A DNA stretch of 64,000 nt from Hyperoodon ampullatus (Eukaryota > Chordata > Mammalia > Artiodactyla > Ziphiidae): contig OX457070.1 of assembly GCA_949752795.1 (NCBI GenBank), positions 33,885,574 through 33,949,573 on the forward strand, given 5' to 3'. The position numbers and the translations under genes are program-made. Of the stretch, positions 10,672 to 23,626 are shown piece by piece. The notes under the pieces were generated by a model. That model did no database searches. It saw nothing but the letters and a program-made list of their open reading frames with translations, and was not told where the DNA came from. Position 1 is the stretch's first letter. The number at the start of each line of letters is the position of its first letter.

Positions 10672-11933
10672 GGACACTACGTAATGATCAAGGGCTCGAT
10701 CCAAGAAGAAGATCTAACAATTGTAAGTATGTATGAACCCAACATAGGAGCACCTCAATACATAGGGCAGATACTAAGAGCCATAAAAGGGGAAATCAAC
10801 AGTAACACATTCACAGTAGGGGACTTTAACACCCCACTTTCACCAATGGACAGATCATCCAAAATGACAATAAATACGGAAACACAAGCTATAAATGATA
10901 CATTAAACAAGATGCACTTAATTGATATTTATAGGAAAGTCCATCCAAAAACAACAGAATACACATTGTTCTCAAGTGCTCATGGAACATTCTCAAGGAT
11001 AGATCATATCTTGGGTCACAAATCAAGCCTTGTTAAATTTAAGAAAATTGAAATTGTATCAAGTACCTTTTCCGAACACAACGCAATGAGACTAGATATC
11101 AATTACAGGAAAAGATCTGTAAAAGATACAAACACATGGAGGCTAAACAATACACTACTTAATAACGAAGTGATCACTGATGAAATCAAAGGGGAAATTT
11201 TAAAATACCTAGAAACAAATAACAATGGAGACACAACGACCCAAATCCTATGGGATGCATCAAAAGCAGTTATAAGAGGGACGTTTATAGCAATAAATCC
11301 CACCTTAAGAAACCGGAAACATCTCGAATAAACAACCTGACCTTGTACCTAAAGCTATTAGAGAAAGAAGAAGAAAAATACCCCAAAATTAGCAGAAGGA
11401 AAGAAATCATAAAAATCAGATCAGAAATAAATGAAAAAGAAATGAAGGTAACGATACCAAAGCTCAATAAAACTAAAAGTTGGTTCTTTGAGAACATACA
11501 CAAAATTGACAAACCATTAGCCACACTCATCAAGAAAAGAAGGGAGAAGACTCAAACCAATAGAATTAGAAATGAAAACGGAGAAGTAACAACTGACACT
11601 GCAGAAATACAAAAGATCATGAGAGATTACTACAAGCAACTCTATGCCACTAAAATGGACAACCTGGAGGAATTGGACCACTTCTTAGAAATGCACAACC
11701 TGCCAAGACTGAATCAGGAAGAAATAGAAAATATGAACAGACCAATCACAAACACTGAAATTGAAACTGTGATTAAAAATCTTCCAACACACAAAAGCCC
11801 AGGACCAGAGGGCTTCACAGGCAAATTGTATCGATCATTTAGAGAAGAGCTCACACGTATCCTTCTCAAACTCTTCCAAAATATAGCACAGGGAGGAACA
11901 CTCCCAAGCTCATTATACTAGGCCACCATCACC
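10672..11933 (+). pseudogene. ORF2: L1 ORF2 N-terminal half, EN part open, U4
   Basis: EN is open to 11331 and is continuous with an ATG at 10519 in the 3' UTR of U3, giving a 270-codon chimeric frame across the unit junction. This happens because the A run at this junction has a length that keeps frame. The Ser-Asp-His motif reads Ser-Glu-His here. The linker is in 11250-11921 and ends at the shared TAG before RT. The N-terminal EN catalytic residues are still missing. Confidence 0.9.
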
Positions 11934-13264
11934 TTGATACCAAAACCAGACAAGGATGTCACAAAGAAAGAAAACTACAGGTCAATATCACTGATGAACA
12001 TAGATGCACAAATCCTCAACAAAATACTAGCAAACAGAATCCAACAGCACATTAAAAGGATCATACATCATAATCAAGTGGGGTTTCTTCCAGGAATGCA
12101 AGGATTCTTCAATATATGCAAATCAATCAACGTCATACACCATATTAGCAAATTGAAGGAGAAAAACCAGAGGATCATCTCAATAGATGCAGAGAAAGCT
12201 TTGGACAAAGTTCAGCACCAATTTAGGATAAAAACCTGCAAGAAGGAGGCACAGAGGGAACTTTCCTCAACATAATAAAGGCCATATATGACAAAACCAC
12301 AGCCAACATCATCCTCAATGGTGAAAAACTGAAAGCATTTCCACTAAGATCAGGAACAAGACAAGGTTGCCCACTCTCACCACTCTTATTCAACATAATT
12401 TTGGAAGGTTTAGACACAGCAATCAGAGTAGAAAAGGAAATAAAAGGAATCCAAAGCAGAAAAGAAGAAGTAAAGTTGTCACTGTTTGCAGATGACATGA
12501 TACTCTACATGGAGAATCCTAAAGATGCTACCAGAAAACTACTAGAGCTAATCAATGAAACTGATAAAGTAGCAGGATACAAAATTAATGCACAGAAATC
12601 TGTGGCATTCCTATACACTAATGATGAAAAATCTGAAAGTGAAATCAAGAAAACATTCCCATTTACCACTGCAACAAAAAGAATAAAATATCTAGGAATA
12701 AAGCTACCTAAGGAGACAAAAGACCTGTATGCAGAAAATTATAAGACAGTGATGAAAGAAATTAAAGGTGATACAAATAGATGGAGAGAGATACCATGTT
12801 CCTGGATTAGAAGAATCAACATTGTGAAAATGATTGTACTACCCAAAGCAATCTACAGATTCAATGCAATCCCTATCAAACGACCACTGGCATTTTTCAC
12901 ACAACTAGAACAAAAAATTTCACAATTTCTATGGAAACACAAAAGATCCCGAATAGCCAAAGCAATCTGGAGAACGAAACACAGAGCTCCAGGAATCAGG
13001 ATCTCCGATTTCAGACTACACTACAGACCTACAGTAATCCAGACAGTATGGTACTGGCACAAAAACAGAAAGACACATCAATGGAACAGGATAGAAATCT
13101 CAGAGATAAACCCACGCACATATGGTGACCGTATCTTTGATAAAGGAGGCAGGAACGTACAGTGGAGAAAGGACAGCCTCTTCAATAAGTGGTGCTGGGA
13201 AAACTGGACAGGGACACGTACAACTATGAGATTAGGTCAATCCCTAACGTGTACACAAAAATAA
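11934..13264 (+). pseudogene. ORF2: L1 ORF2 RT core remnant split by frameshift, U4
   Basis: Open pieces are 11934-12275 and, from the first Met, 12401-13264. A one-base loss near 12233, next to four substitutions within about 25 bases, breaks the frame between motifs A and B. FADD is intact. The same lesion is in U11, so it predates the 26 kb duplication. Confidence 0.92.
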
Positions 13265-14210
13265 CCTCAAAATGGATTAAAGACCTAAATGGACGGCCTG
13301 AATCTATCAAACTCTTAGAGGAAAACATAGGCAGAACTCTCTATGTCATAAATCACAGCAAGATCCTTTTTAACCCAACTCCTAGAGAAATGGAAATAAA
13401 AACAAACAAACAAAAAAACAAATGGGACCTAATGAAACTTAAAAGCCTTTGAACAGCAAAGGAAACCATAAACAAGACCAAAAGACAACCCTCAGAATGG
13501 GAGAAAATATTTGCAAATGCAGAAACAGACAAAGGATTAATCTCCAAAATTTATGAGCAGCTCATGTAGCTCAATAGCAAAAAAACAAACAACCCAATCG
13601 AAAAATGGGCAGAAGACCTAAATAGACATTTCTCCAAAGAAGATATAAAGACTGCCAACAAACACATGAAAGAATGCTCAACATCATTAATCATTATAGA
13701 AATGCAAATCAAAAGTACAATCAGATATCATCTCACACCAGTCAGAATTGCCATCATCCAAAAATCTAGAAACAATAAATGCTGGAGAGGGTGTGCAGAA
13801 AAGGGAACACTCTTGCACTGCTGGTGGGAATGTGAATTGGTACAGCCACTATGGAGAACAGTATGGAGGTTCCGGTAAAAACTACAAGTAGAACTACGAT
13901 ATGACACGGTAATCCCATTACTGGGCATATACCCTGAGAAAACCATAATTCAGAAAGAGTCATGTTCCAAAATGTTCATTGCAGATCTACTTTACAATAG
14001 CCCAGAGATGGAAACAACCTAAGTGTCCATCATCCGATGAATGGATAAAGAAGATGTGGCACATATATACAAAGGAATATTACGCAGCCATGAAAAGAAA
14101 TTGAACTATTTGTAATCAGGTGGATAGACCTTGAGTCTGTCATACAGAGTGAAGCAAGTCAGAAAGAGAAAGACAAATACCATATGCTAACACATATATA
14201 TGGAAGTTAA
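13265..14210 (+). pseudogene. ORF2: L1 ORF2 C-terminal remnant with extra breaks, U4
   Basis: Beyond the usual TGA and TAG lesions it has Gly to Ala inside the Cys-rich motif, a TAA replacing Lys near 13876, and a 5-bp loss near 14097 that shifts the last frame. With U11 it is the most damaged C-terminus in the array. Confidence 0.88.
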
Positions 14211-14565
14211 GAAAAAAAAAATGTCATGAAGAACCAGGGGTAAAACAGGAATAAAGACACAGACCTACTTGACAATGGACTTGAGGATATGGGGAGGGGG
14301 AAGGGTAAGCTGTGACAAAGTGAGACAGAGGCATGGACATATATATACACTACCAAACATAATGTAGATAGCTAGAGGGAAGCAGCCACATACCACAGGG
14401 AGATCAGCTCGGTGCTTTGTGACCGAATGGAGGGGTGGGATAGGGATGGTGGGAGGGAGGGAGATGCAAGAGGGAAGGGATATGGGAACAGATGTATATG
14501 TATAACTGATTCACTGTGTTATAAAGCAGAAACTAATTTTAAGAAAACATTTTACAAAAAAATAA

Positions 14566-15827
14566 GGACACTACGTAATGATCAAGGGCTCGATCCAAGA
14601 AGAAGATCTAACAATTGTAAGTATTTATGAACCCAACATAGGAGCACCTCAATACATAGGGCAGATACTAACAGCCATAAAAGGGGAAATCAACAGTAAC
14701 ACATTCACAGTAGGGGACTTTAACACCCCACTTTCACCAATGGACTGATCATCCAAAATGACAATAAATACGGAAACACAAGCTATAAATCATACATTAA
14801 ACAAGATGCACTTAATTGATATTTATAGGAAAGTCCATCCAAAAACAACAGAATACACATTGTTCTCAAGTGCTCATGGAACATTCTCAAGGATAGATCA
14901 TATCTTGGGTCACAAATCAAGCCTTGTTAAATTTAAGAAAATTTAAATTGTATCAAGTACCTTTTCCTAACACAACGCAATGAGACTAGATATCAATTAC
15001 AGGAAAAGATCTGTAAAAGATACAAACACATGGAGGCTAAACAATGCACTACTTAATAACGAAGTGATCACTGATGAAATCAAAGGGGAAATTTTAAAAT
15101 ACCTAGAAACAAATAACAATGGAGACACAATGTCCCAAAACCTATGGGATGCATCAAAAGCAGTTATAAGAGGGACGTTTATACCAATAAATCCCACCTT
15201 AAGAAACCGGAAACATCTCGAATAAACAACCTGACCTTGTACCTAAAGCTATTAGAGAAAGAAGAAGAAAAATACCCCAAAATTAGCAGAAGGAAAGAAA
15301 TCATAAAAATCAGATCAGAAATAAATGAAAAAGAAATGAAGGAAACGATACCAAAGCTCAATAAAACTAAAAGCTGGTTCTTTGAGAACATAAACAAAAT
15401 TGGCAAACCATTAGCCACACTCATCAAGAAAAAAAGGGAGAAGACTCAAACCAATAGAATTAGAAATGAAAAAGGAGAAGTAACAACTGACACTGCAGAA
15501 ATACAAAAGATCATGAGAGATTACTACAAGCAACTCTATGCCACTAAAATGGACAACCTGGAGGAATTGGACCAATTCTTAGAAATGCACAACCTGCCAA
15601 GACTGAATCAGGAAGAAATAGAAAATATGCACAGACCAATCACAAACACTGAAATTGAAACTGTGATTAAAAATCTTCCAACACACAAAAGCCCAGGACC
15701 AGAGGGCTTCACAGGCAAATTGTATCGATCATTTAGAGAAGAGCTCACACGTATCCTTCTCAAACTCTTCCAAAATATAGCACAGGGAGGAACACTCCCA
15801 AGCTCATTATACTAGGCCACCATCACC
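14566..15827 (+). pseudogene. ORF2: L1 ORF2 N-terminal half, multiply stopped, U5
   Basis: EN is broken by TGA at 14746-14748 (Arg to stop), TAA at 14944-14946 (Glu to stop) and the TAA in the Ser-Asp-His motif near 14968. The linker frame is 15144-15815. The first two stops are shared only with U12, which marks U12 as a U5 descendant at its 5' end. Confidence 0.9.
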
Positions 15828-17159
15828 TTGATACCAAAACCAGACAAGGATGTCACAAAGAAAGAAAACTACAGGTCAATATCACTGATGAACATAGATG
15901 CACAAATCCTCAACAAAATACTAGCAAACAGAATCCAACAGCACATTAAAAGGATCATACATCATAATCAAGTGGGGTTTCTTCCAGGAATGCAAGGATT
16001 CTTCAATATATGCAAATCAATCAACGTCATACACCATATTAGCAAATTGAAGGAGAAAAACCAGAGGATCATCTCAATAGATGCAGAGAAAGCTTTGGAC
16101 AAAATTCAACACCCATTTATGATAAAAACCCTGCAGGAAGGAGGCACAGAGGGAACTTTCCTCAACATAATAAAGGCCATATATGACAAACCCACAGCCA
16201 ACATCATTCTCAATGGTGAAAAACTGAAAGCATTTCCACTAAGATCAGGAACAAGACAAGGTTGCCCACTCTCACCACTCTTATTCAACATAATTTTGGA
16301 AGGTTTAGACACAGCAATCAGAGTAGAAAAGGAAATAAAAGGAATCCAAAGCGGAAAACAAGAAGTAAAGCTGTCACTGTTTGCAGATGACATGATACTC
16401 TACATAGAGAATCCTAAAGATGCTACCAGAAAACTACTAGAGCTAATCAATGAAACTGATAAAGTAGCAGGATACAAAATTAATGCACAGAAATCTGTGG
16501 CATACCTATACACTAAGGATGAAAAATCTGAAAGTGAAATCAAGAAAACATTCCCATTTACCACTGCAACAAAAAGAATAAAATATCTAGGAATAAAGCT
16601 ACCTAAGGAGACAAAAGACCTGTATGCAGAAAATTATAAGACAGTGATGAAAGAAATTAAAGGTGATACAAATAGATGGAGAGAGATACCATGTTCCTGG
16701 ATTACAAGTATCAACATTGTGAAAATGATTGTACTACCCAAAGCAATCTACAGATTCAATGCAATCCCTATCAAACGACCACTGGCATTTTTCACACAAC
16801 TAGAACAAAAAATTTCACAATTTCTATGGAAACACAAAAGATCCCGAATAGCCAAAGCAATCTGGAGAACGAAACACAGAGCTCCAGGAATCAGGATCTC
16901 CGATTTCAGACTACACTACAGACCTACAGTAATCCAGACAGTATGGTACTGGCACAAAAACAGAAAGACACATCAATGGAACAGGATAGAAATCTCAGAG
17001 ATAAACCCACGCACATATGGTGACCGTATCTTTGATAAAGGAGGCAGGAACGTACAGTGGAGAAAGGACAGCCTCTTCAATAAGTGGTGCTGGGAAAACT
17101 GGACAGGGACACGTACAACTATGAGATTAGGTCAATCCCTAACGTGTACACAAAAATAA
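15828..17159 (+). pseudogene. ORF2: L1 ORF2 RT core remnant, 443 codons, U5
   Basis: All RT motifs are present. Private changes are Gly-Lys-Gln-Glu near codon 178 and Ala-Tyr-Leu-Tyr-Thr-Lys near codon 225. Thr-Ser-Ile-Asn near codon 300 is shared with U16. It ends at the common frameshift. Confidence 0.92.
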
Positions 17160-18465
17160 GCTCAAAATGGATTAAAGACCTAAATGGAAGGCCTGAAACT
17201 ATCAAACTCTTAGAGGAAAACATAGGCAGAACTCTCTATGTCATAAATCACAGCAAGATCCTTTTTAACCCAACTCCTAGAGAAATGGAAATAAAAACAA
17301 ACAAACAAAAAAACAAATGGGACCTAATGAAACTTAAAAGCCTTTGAACAGCAAAGGAAACCATAAACAAGACCAAAAGACAACCCTCAGAATGGGAGAA
17401 AATATTTGCAAATGCAGAAACAGACAAAGGAGTAATCTCCAAAATTTATGAGCAGCTCATGTAGCTCAATAGCAAACAAACAAACAACCCAATCGAAAAA
17501 TGGGCAGAAGACCTAAATAGACATTTCTCCAAAGAAGATATAAAGACTGCCAACAAACACATGAAAGAATGCTCAACGTCATTAATCATTATAGAAATGC
17601 AAATCAAAAGTACAATCAGATATCATCTCACACCAGTCAGAATTGCCATCATCCAAAAATCTAGAAACAATAAATGCTGGAGAGGGTGTGGAGGAAAGGG
17701 AACACTCTTGCACTGCTGGTGGGAATGTGAATTGGTACAGCCACTATGGAGAACAGTATGGAGGTTCCGGAAAAATCTACAAGTAGAACTACCATATGAC
17801 CCGGCAATCCCACTACTGGGCATATACCCTGAGAAAACCATAATTCAGAAAGAGTCATGTTCCAAAATGTTCATTGCAGATCTACTTTACAATAGCCCGG
17901 AGATGGAAACAACCTAAGTGTCCATCATCCGATGAATGGATAAAGAAGATGTGGCACATATATACAATGGAATATTACGCAGCCATGAAAAGAAATGAAA
18001 TTGAACTATTTGTAATCAGGTGGATAGACCTTGAGTCTGTCATACAGAGTGAAGCAAGCCAGAAAGAGAAAGACAAATACCATATGCTAACACATATATA
18101 TGGAAGTTAAGAAAAAAAAAATATCATGAAGAACCAGGGGTAAAACAGGAATAAAGACACAGACCTACTTGAGAATGGACTTGAGGATATGGGGAGGGGG
18201 AAGGGTAAGCTGTGACAAAGTGAGACAGAGGCATGGACATATATATACACTACCAAACATAATGTAGATAGCTAGTGGGAAGCAGCCACATAGCACAGGG
18301 AGATCAGCTCGGTGCTTTGTGACCGAATGGAGGGGTGGGATAGGGATGGTGGGAGGGAGGGAGATGCAAGAGGGAAGGGATATGGGAACAGATGTATATG
18401 TATAACTGATTCACTGTGTTATAAAGCAGAAACTAATTTTAAGAAAAAATTTTACAAAAAAAAAA

Positions 18466-19726
18466 GGACACTACGTAATGATCAAGGGCTCGATCCAAGA
18501 AGAAGATCTAACAATTGTAAGTATTTATGAACCCAACATAGGAGCACCTCAATACATAGGGCAGATACTAACAGCCATAAAAGGGGAAATCGACAGTAAC
18601 ACATTCACAGTAGGGGACTTTAACACCGCACTTTCACCAATGGACAGATCATCCAAAATCAAAATAAATACGGAAACACAAGCTTTAAATGATACATTAA
18701 ACAAGATGTACTTAATTGATATTTATAGGAAATTCCATCCAAAAACAACAGAATACACATTGTTCTCAAGTGCTCATGGAACATTCTCAAGGATAGATCA
18801 TATCTTGGGTCACAAATCAAGCCTTGTTAAATTTAAGAAAATCGAAATTGTATCAAGTACCTTTTCCGACCACAACGCAATGAGACTAGATATCAATTAC
18901 AGGAAAAGATCTGTAAAAGATACAAACACATGGAGGCTAAACAATACACTACTTAATAACGAAGTGATCACTGATGAAATCAAAGGGGAAATTTTAAAAT
19001 ACCTAGAAACAAATAACAATGGAGACACAACGTCCCAAAACCTATGGGATGCATCAAAAGCAGTTATAAGAGGGACGTTTATAGCAATAAATGCCACCTT
19101 AAGAAACAGGAAACATCTCGAATAAACAACCTGACCTTGCACCTAAAGCTATTGGAGAAAGAAGAAGAAAAATACCCCAAAATTAGCAGAAGGAAAGAAA
19201 TCATAAAAATCAGATCAGAAATAAATGAAAAAGAAATGAAGGAAACGATACCAAAGCTCAATAAAACTAAAAGCTGGTTCTTTGAGAACATAAACAAAAT
19301 TGACAAATCATTAGCCACACTCATCAAGAAAAAAAGGGAGAAGACTCAAACCAATAGAATTAGAAATGAAAAAGGAGAAGTAACAACTGACACTGCAGAA
19401 ATACAAAAGATCACGAGAGATTACTACAAGCAACTCTATGCCACTAAAATGGACAACCTGGAGGAATTGGACCAATTCTTAGAAATGCACAACCTGCCAA
19501 GACTGAATCAGGAAGAAATAGAAAATATGAACAGACCAATCACAAACACTGAAATTGAAACTGTGATTAAAATCTTCCAACACACAAAAGCCCAGGACCA
19601 GAGGGCTTCACAGGCAAATTGTATCGATCATTTAGAGAAGAGCTCACACGTATCCTTCTCAAACTCTTCCAAAATATAGCACAGGGAGGAACACTCCCAA
19701 GCTCATTATACTAGGCCACCATCACC
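18466..19726 (+). pseudogene. ORF2: L1 ORF2 N-terminal half, EN remnant open, U6
   Basis: The EN remnant is open for 215 codons from the ATG at 18478 to 19125 and keeps Ser-Asp-His, so the TAA of other units is absent. The linker frame 19044-19679 ends early because one A is missing near 19570, before the Ser-Pro-Gly-Pro block. It has Thr-Ala-Leu where other units have Thr-Pro-Leu. Confidence 0.9.
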
Positions 19727-21058
19727 TTGATACCAAAACCAGACAAGGATGTCACAAAGAAAGAAAACTACAGGTCAATATCACTGATGAACATAGATGC
19801 ACAAATCCTCAACAAAATACTAGCAAACAGAATCCAACAGCACATTAAAAGGATCATACATCATAATCAAGTGGGGTTTCTTCCAGGAATGCAAGGATTC
19901 TTCAATATATGCAAATCAATCAACGTCATACACCATATTAGCAAATTGAAGGAGAAACACCAGAGGATCATCTCAATAGATGCAGAGAAAGCTTTGGACA
20001 AAATTCAACACCCATTTATGATAAAAACCCTGCAGGAAGGAGGCACAGAGGGAACTTTCCTCAACATAATAAAGGCCATATATGACAAGCCCACAGCCAA
20101 CATCATCCTCAATGGTGAAAAACTGAAAGCATTTCCACTAAGATCAGGAACAAGACAAGGTTGCCCACTCTCACCACTCTTATTCAACATAATTTTGGAA
20201 GTTTTAGACACAGCAATCAGAGTAGAAAAGGAAATAAAAGGAATCCAAAGCGGAAAAGAAGAAGTAAAGCTGTCACTGTTTGCAGATGACATGATACTCT
20301 ACATAGAGTATCCTAAAGATGCTACCAGAAAACTACTAGAGCTAATCAATGAAATTGATAAAGTAGCAGGATACAAAATTAATGCACAGAAATCTGTGGC
20401 ATTCCTATACGCTAATGATGAAAAATCTGAAAGTGAAATCAAGAAAACATTCCCATTTACCACTGCAACAAAAAGAATAAAATATCTAGGAATAAAGCTA
20501 CCTAAGGAGACAAAAGACCTATATGCAGAAAATTATAAGACAGTGATGAAAGAAATTAAAGGTGATACAAATAGATGGAGAGAGATACCATGTTCCTGGA
20601 TTAGAAGAATCAACATTGTGAAAATGATTGTACTACCCAAAGCAATCTACAGATTCAATGCAATCCCTATCAAACTACCACTGGCATTTTTCACACAACT
20701 AGAACAAAAAATTTCACAATTTCTATGGAAACACAAAAGATCCCGAATAGCCAAAGCAATCTGGAGAACGAAACACAGAGCTCCAGGAATCAGGCTCTCC
20801 GATTTCACACTATACTACAGAGCTACAGTAATCCAGACAGTATGGTACTGGCACAAAAACAGAAAGACACATCAATGGAACAGGATAGAAATCTCAGAGA
20901 TAAACCCACGCACATATGGTGACCGTATCTTTGATAAAGGAGGCAGGAACGTACAGTGGAGAAAGGACAGCCTCTTCAATAAGTGGTGCTGGGGAAACTG
21001 GACAGGGACACGTACAACTATGAGATTAGGTCAATCCCTAACGTGTACACAAAAATAA
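19727..21058 (+). pseudogene. ORF2: L1 ORF2 RT core remnant, 443 codons, U6
   Basis: Motifs A to E are present, with Phe-Leu-Tyr-Ala-Asn near codon 225. The end has [10 protein letters not shown], a tail type shared with U13, U14 and U15. Trp-Gly-Asn near 20990 is private. Confidence 0.92.
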
Positions 21059-22365
21059 GCTCAAAATGGATTAAAGACCTAAATGGAAGGCCTGAAACTA
21101 TCAAACTCTTAGAGGAAAACATAGGCAGAACTCTCTATGTCATAAATCACAGCAAGATCCTTTTTAACCCAACTCCTAGAGAAATGGAAATAAAAACAAA
21201 CAAACAAAAAAACAAATGGGACCTAATGAAACTTAAAAGCCTTTGAACAGCAAAGGAAACCATAAACAAGACCAAAAGACAACCCTCAGAATGGGAGAAA
21301 ATATTTGCAAATGCAGAAACAGACAAAGGAGTAATCTCCAAAATTTATGAGCAGCTCATGTAGCTCAATAGCAAACAAACAAACAACCCAATCGAAAAAT
21401 GGGCAGAAGACCTAAATAGACATTTCTCCAAAGAAGATATAAAGACTGCCAACAAACACATGAAAGAATGCTCAACATCATTAATCATTATAGAAATGCA
21501 AATCAAAAGTACAATCAGATATCATCTCACACCAGTCAGAATTGCCATCATCCAAAAATCTAGAAACAATAAATGCTGGAGAGGGTGTGGAGGAAAGGGA
21601 ACACTCTTGCACTGCTGGTGGGAATGTGAATTGGTACAGCCACTATGGAGAACAGTATGGAGGTTCCGGAAAAAACTACAAGTAGAACTACCATATGACC
21701 CGGCAATCCCACTACTGGGCATATACCCTGAGAAAACCATAATTCAGAAAGAGTCATGTTCCAAAATGTTCATTGCAGATCTACTTTACAATAGCCCGGA
21801 GATGGAAACAACCTAAGTGTCCATCATCCGATGAATGGATAAAGAAGATGTGGCACATATATACAATGGAATATTATGCAGCCATGAAAAGAAATGAAAT
21901 TGAACTATTTGTAATCAGGTGGATAGACCTTGAGTCTGTCATACAGAGTGAAGCAAGCCAGAAAGAGAAAGACAAATACCATATGCTAACACATATATAT
22001 GGAAGTTAAGAAAAAAAAAATATCATGAAGAACCAGGGGTAAAACAGGAATAAAGACACAGACCTACTTGAGAATGGACTTGAGGATATGGGGAGGGGGA
22101 AGGGTAAGCTGTGACAAAGTGAGACAGAGGCATGGACATATATATACACTACCAAACATAATGTAGATAGCTAGTGGGAAGCAGCCACATAGCACAGGGA
22201 GATCAGCTCGGTGCTTTGTGACCGAATGGAGGGGTGGGATAGGGATGGTGGGAGGGAGGGAGATGCAAGAGGGAAGGGATATGGGAACAGATGTATATGT
22301 ATAACTGATTCACTGTGTTATAAAGCAGAAACTAATTTTAAGAAAAAATTTTACAAAAAAAATAA

Positions 22366-23626
22366 GGACACTACGTAATGATCAAGGGCTCGATCCAAGA
22401 AGAAGATCTAACAATTGTAAGTATTTATGAACCCAACATAGGAGCACCTCAATACATAGGGCAGATAGTAACAGCCATAAAAGGGGAAATCGACAGTAAC
22501 ACATTCACAGTAGGGGACTTTAACACCCCACTTTCACCAATGGACAGATCATCCAAAATCAAAATAAATACGGAAACACAAGCTTTAAATGATACATTAA
22601 ACAAGATGTACTTAATTGATATTTATAGGAAATTCCATCCAAAAACAACAGAATACACATTGTTCTCAAGTGCTCATGGAACATTCTCAAGGATAGATCA
22701 TATCTTGGGTCACAAATCAAGCCTTGTTAAATTTAAGAAAATCGAAATTGTATCAAGTACCTTTTCCGACCACAACGCAATGAGACTAGATATCAATTAC
22801 AGGAAAAGATCTGTAAAAGATACAAACACATGGAGGCTAAACAATACACTACTTAATAACGAAGTGATCACTGATGAAATCAAAGGGGAAATTTTAAAAT
22901 ACCTAGAAACAAATAACAATGGAGACACAACGTCCCAAAACCTATGGGATGCATCAAAAGCAGTTATAAGAGGGACGTTTATAGCAATAAATGCCACCTT
23001 AAGAAACAGGAAACATCTCGAATAAACAACCTGACCTTGCACCTAAAGCTATTGGAGAAAGAAGAAGAAAAATACCCCAAAATTAGCAGAAGGAAAGAAA
23101 TCATAAAAATCAGATCAGAAATAAATGAAAAAGAAATGAAGGAAACGATACCAAAGCTCAATAAAACTAAAAGCTGGTTCTTTGAGAACATAAACAAAAT
23201 TGACAAATCATTAGCCACACTCATCAAGAAAAAAAGGGAGAAGACTCAAACCAATAGAATTAGAAATGAAAAAGGAGAAGTAACAACTGACACTGCAGAA
23301 ATACAAAAGATCACGAGAGATTACTACAAGCAACTCTATGCCACTAAAATGGACAACCTGGAGGAATTGGACCAATTCTTAGAAATGCACAACCTGCCAA
23401 GACTGAATCAGGAAGAAATAGAAAATATGAACAGACCAATCACAAACACTGAAATTGAAACTGTGATTAAAATCTTCCAACACACAAAAGCCCAGGACCA
23501 GAGGGCTTCACAGGCAAATTGTATCGATCATTTAGAGAAGAGCTCACACGTATCCTTCTCAAACTCTTCCAAAATATAGCACAGGGAGGAACACTCCCAA
23601 GCTCATTATACTAGGCCACCATCACC
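22366..23626 (+). pseudogene. ORF2: L1 ORF2 N-terminal half, EN remnant open, U7
   Basis: EN frame 22378-23025 (215 codons, Ser-Asp-His kept). Linker frame 22944-23579, with the one-A loss near 23470. It matches U13 almost base for base by eye. Confidence 0.9.

Larger units (their letters stand above)
10672..14565 (+). repeat. L1 satellite unit U4 (3894 bp), extra RT damage
   Basis: Standard layout. Marks shared with U11 are a frameshift and clustered substitutions at 12206-12240, Cys-Ala-Glu-Lys in the Cys-rich motif, a TAA near 13876, and a 5-bp loss near 14097. Its tail around 12990-13140 carries the [10 protein letters not shown] block shared with U5 and U12. Confidence 0.93.
14566..18465 (+). 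repeat. L1 satellite unit U5 (3900 bp)
   Basis: Standard layout. C-terminal remnant 17160-18110. Marks are TGA in EN at 14746-14748, GCTCAACGTC near 17571, an AAACAAACAAAC run near 17475, and ATATCATGAAG at the start of the 3' UTR, shared with U6 and U12. Confidence 0.94.
18466..22365 (+). repeat. L1 satellite unit U6 (3900 bp)
   Basis: Standard layout with C-terminal remnant 21059-22009. A group of markers is shared with U7, U12 and U13: loss of one A near 19570, Lys-Ser-Leu in place of Lys-Pro-Leu near 19308, Lys-His-Gln-Arg in RT, and Glu-Tyr-Pro-Lys after FADD. Confidence 0.94.
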
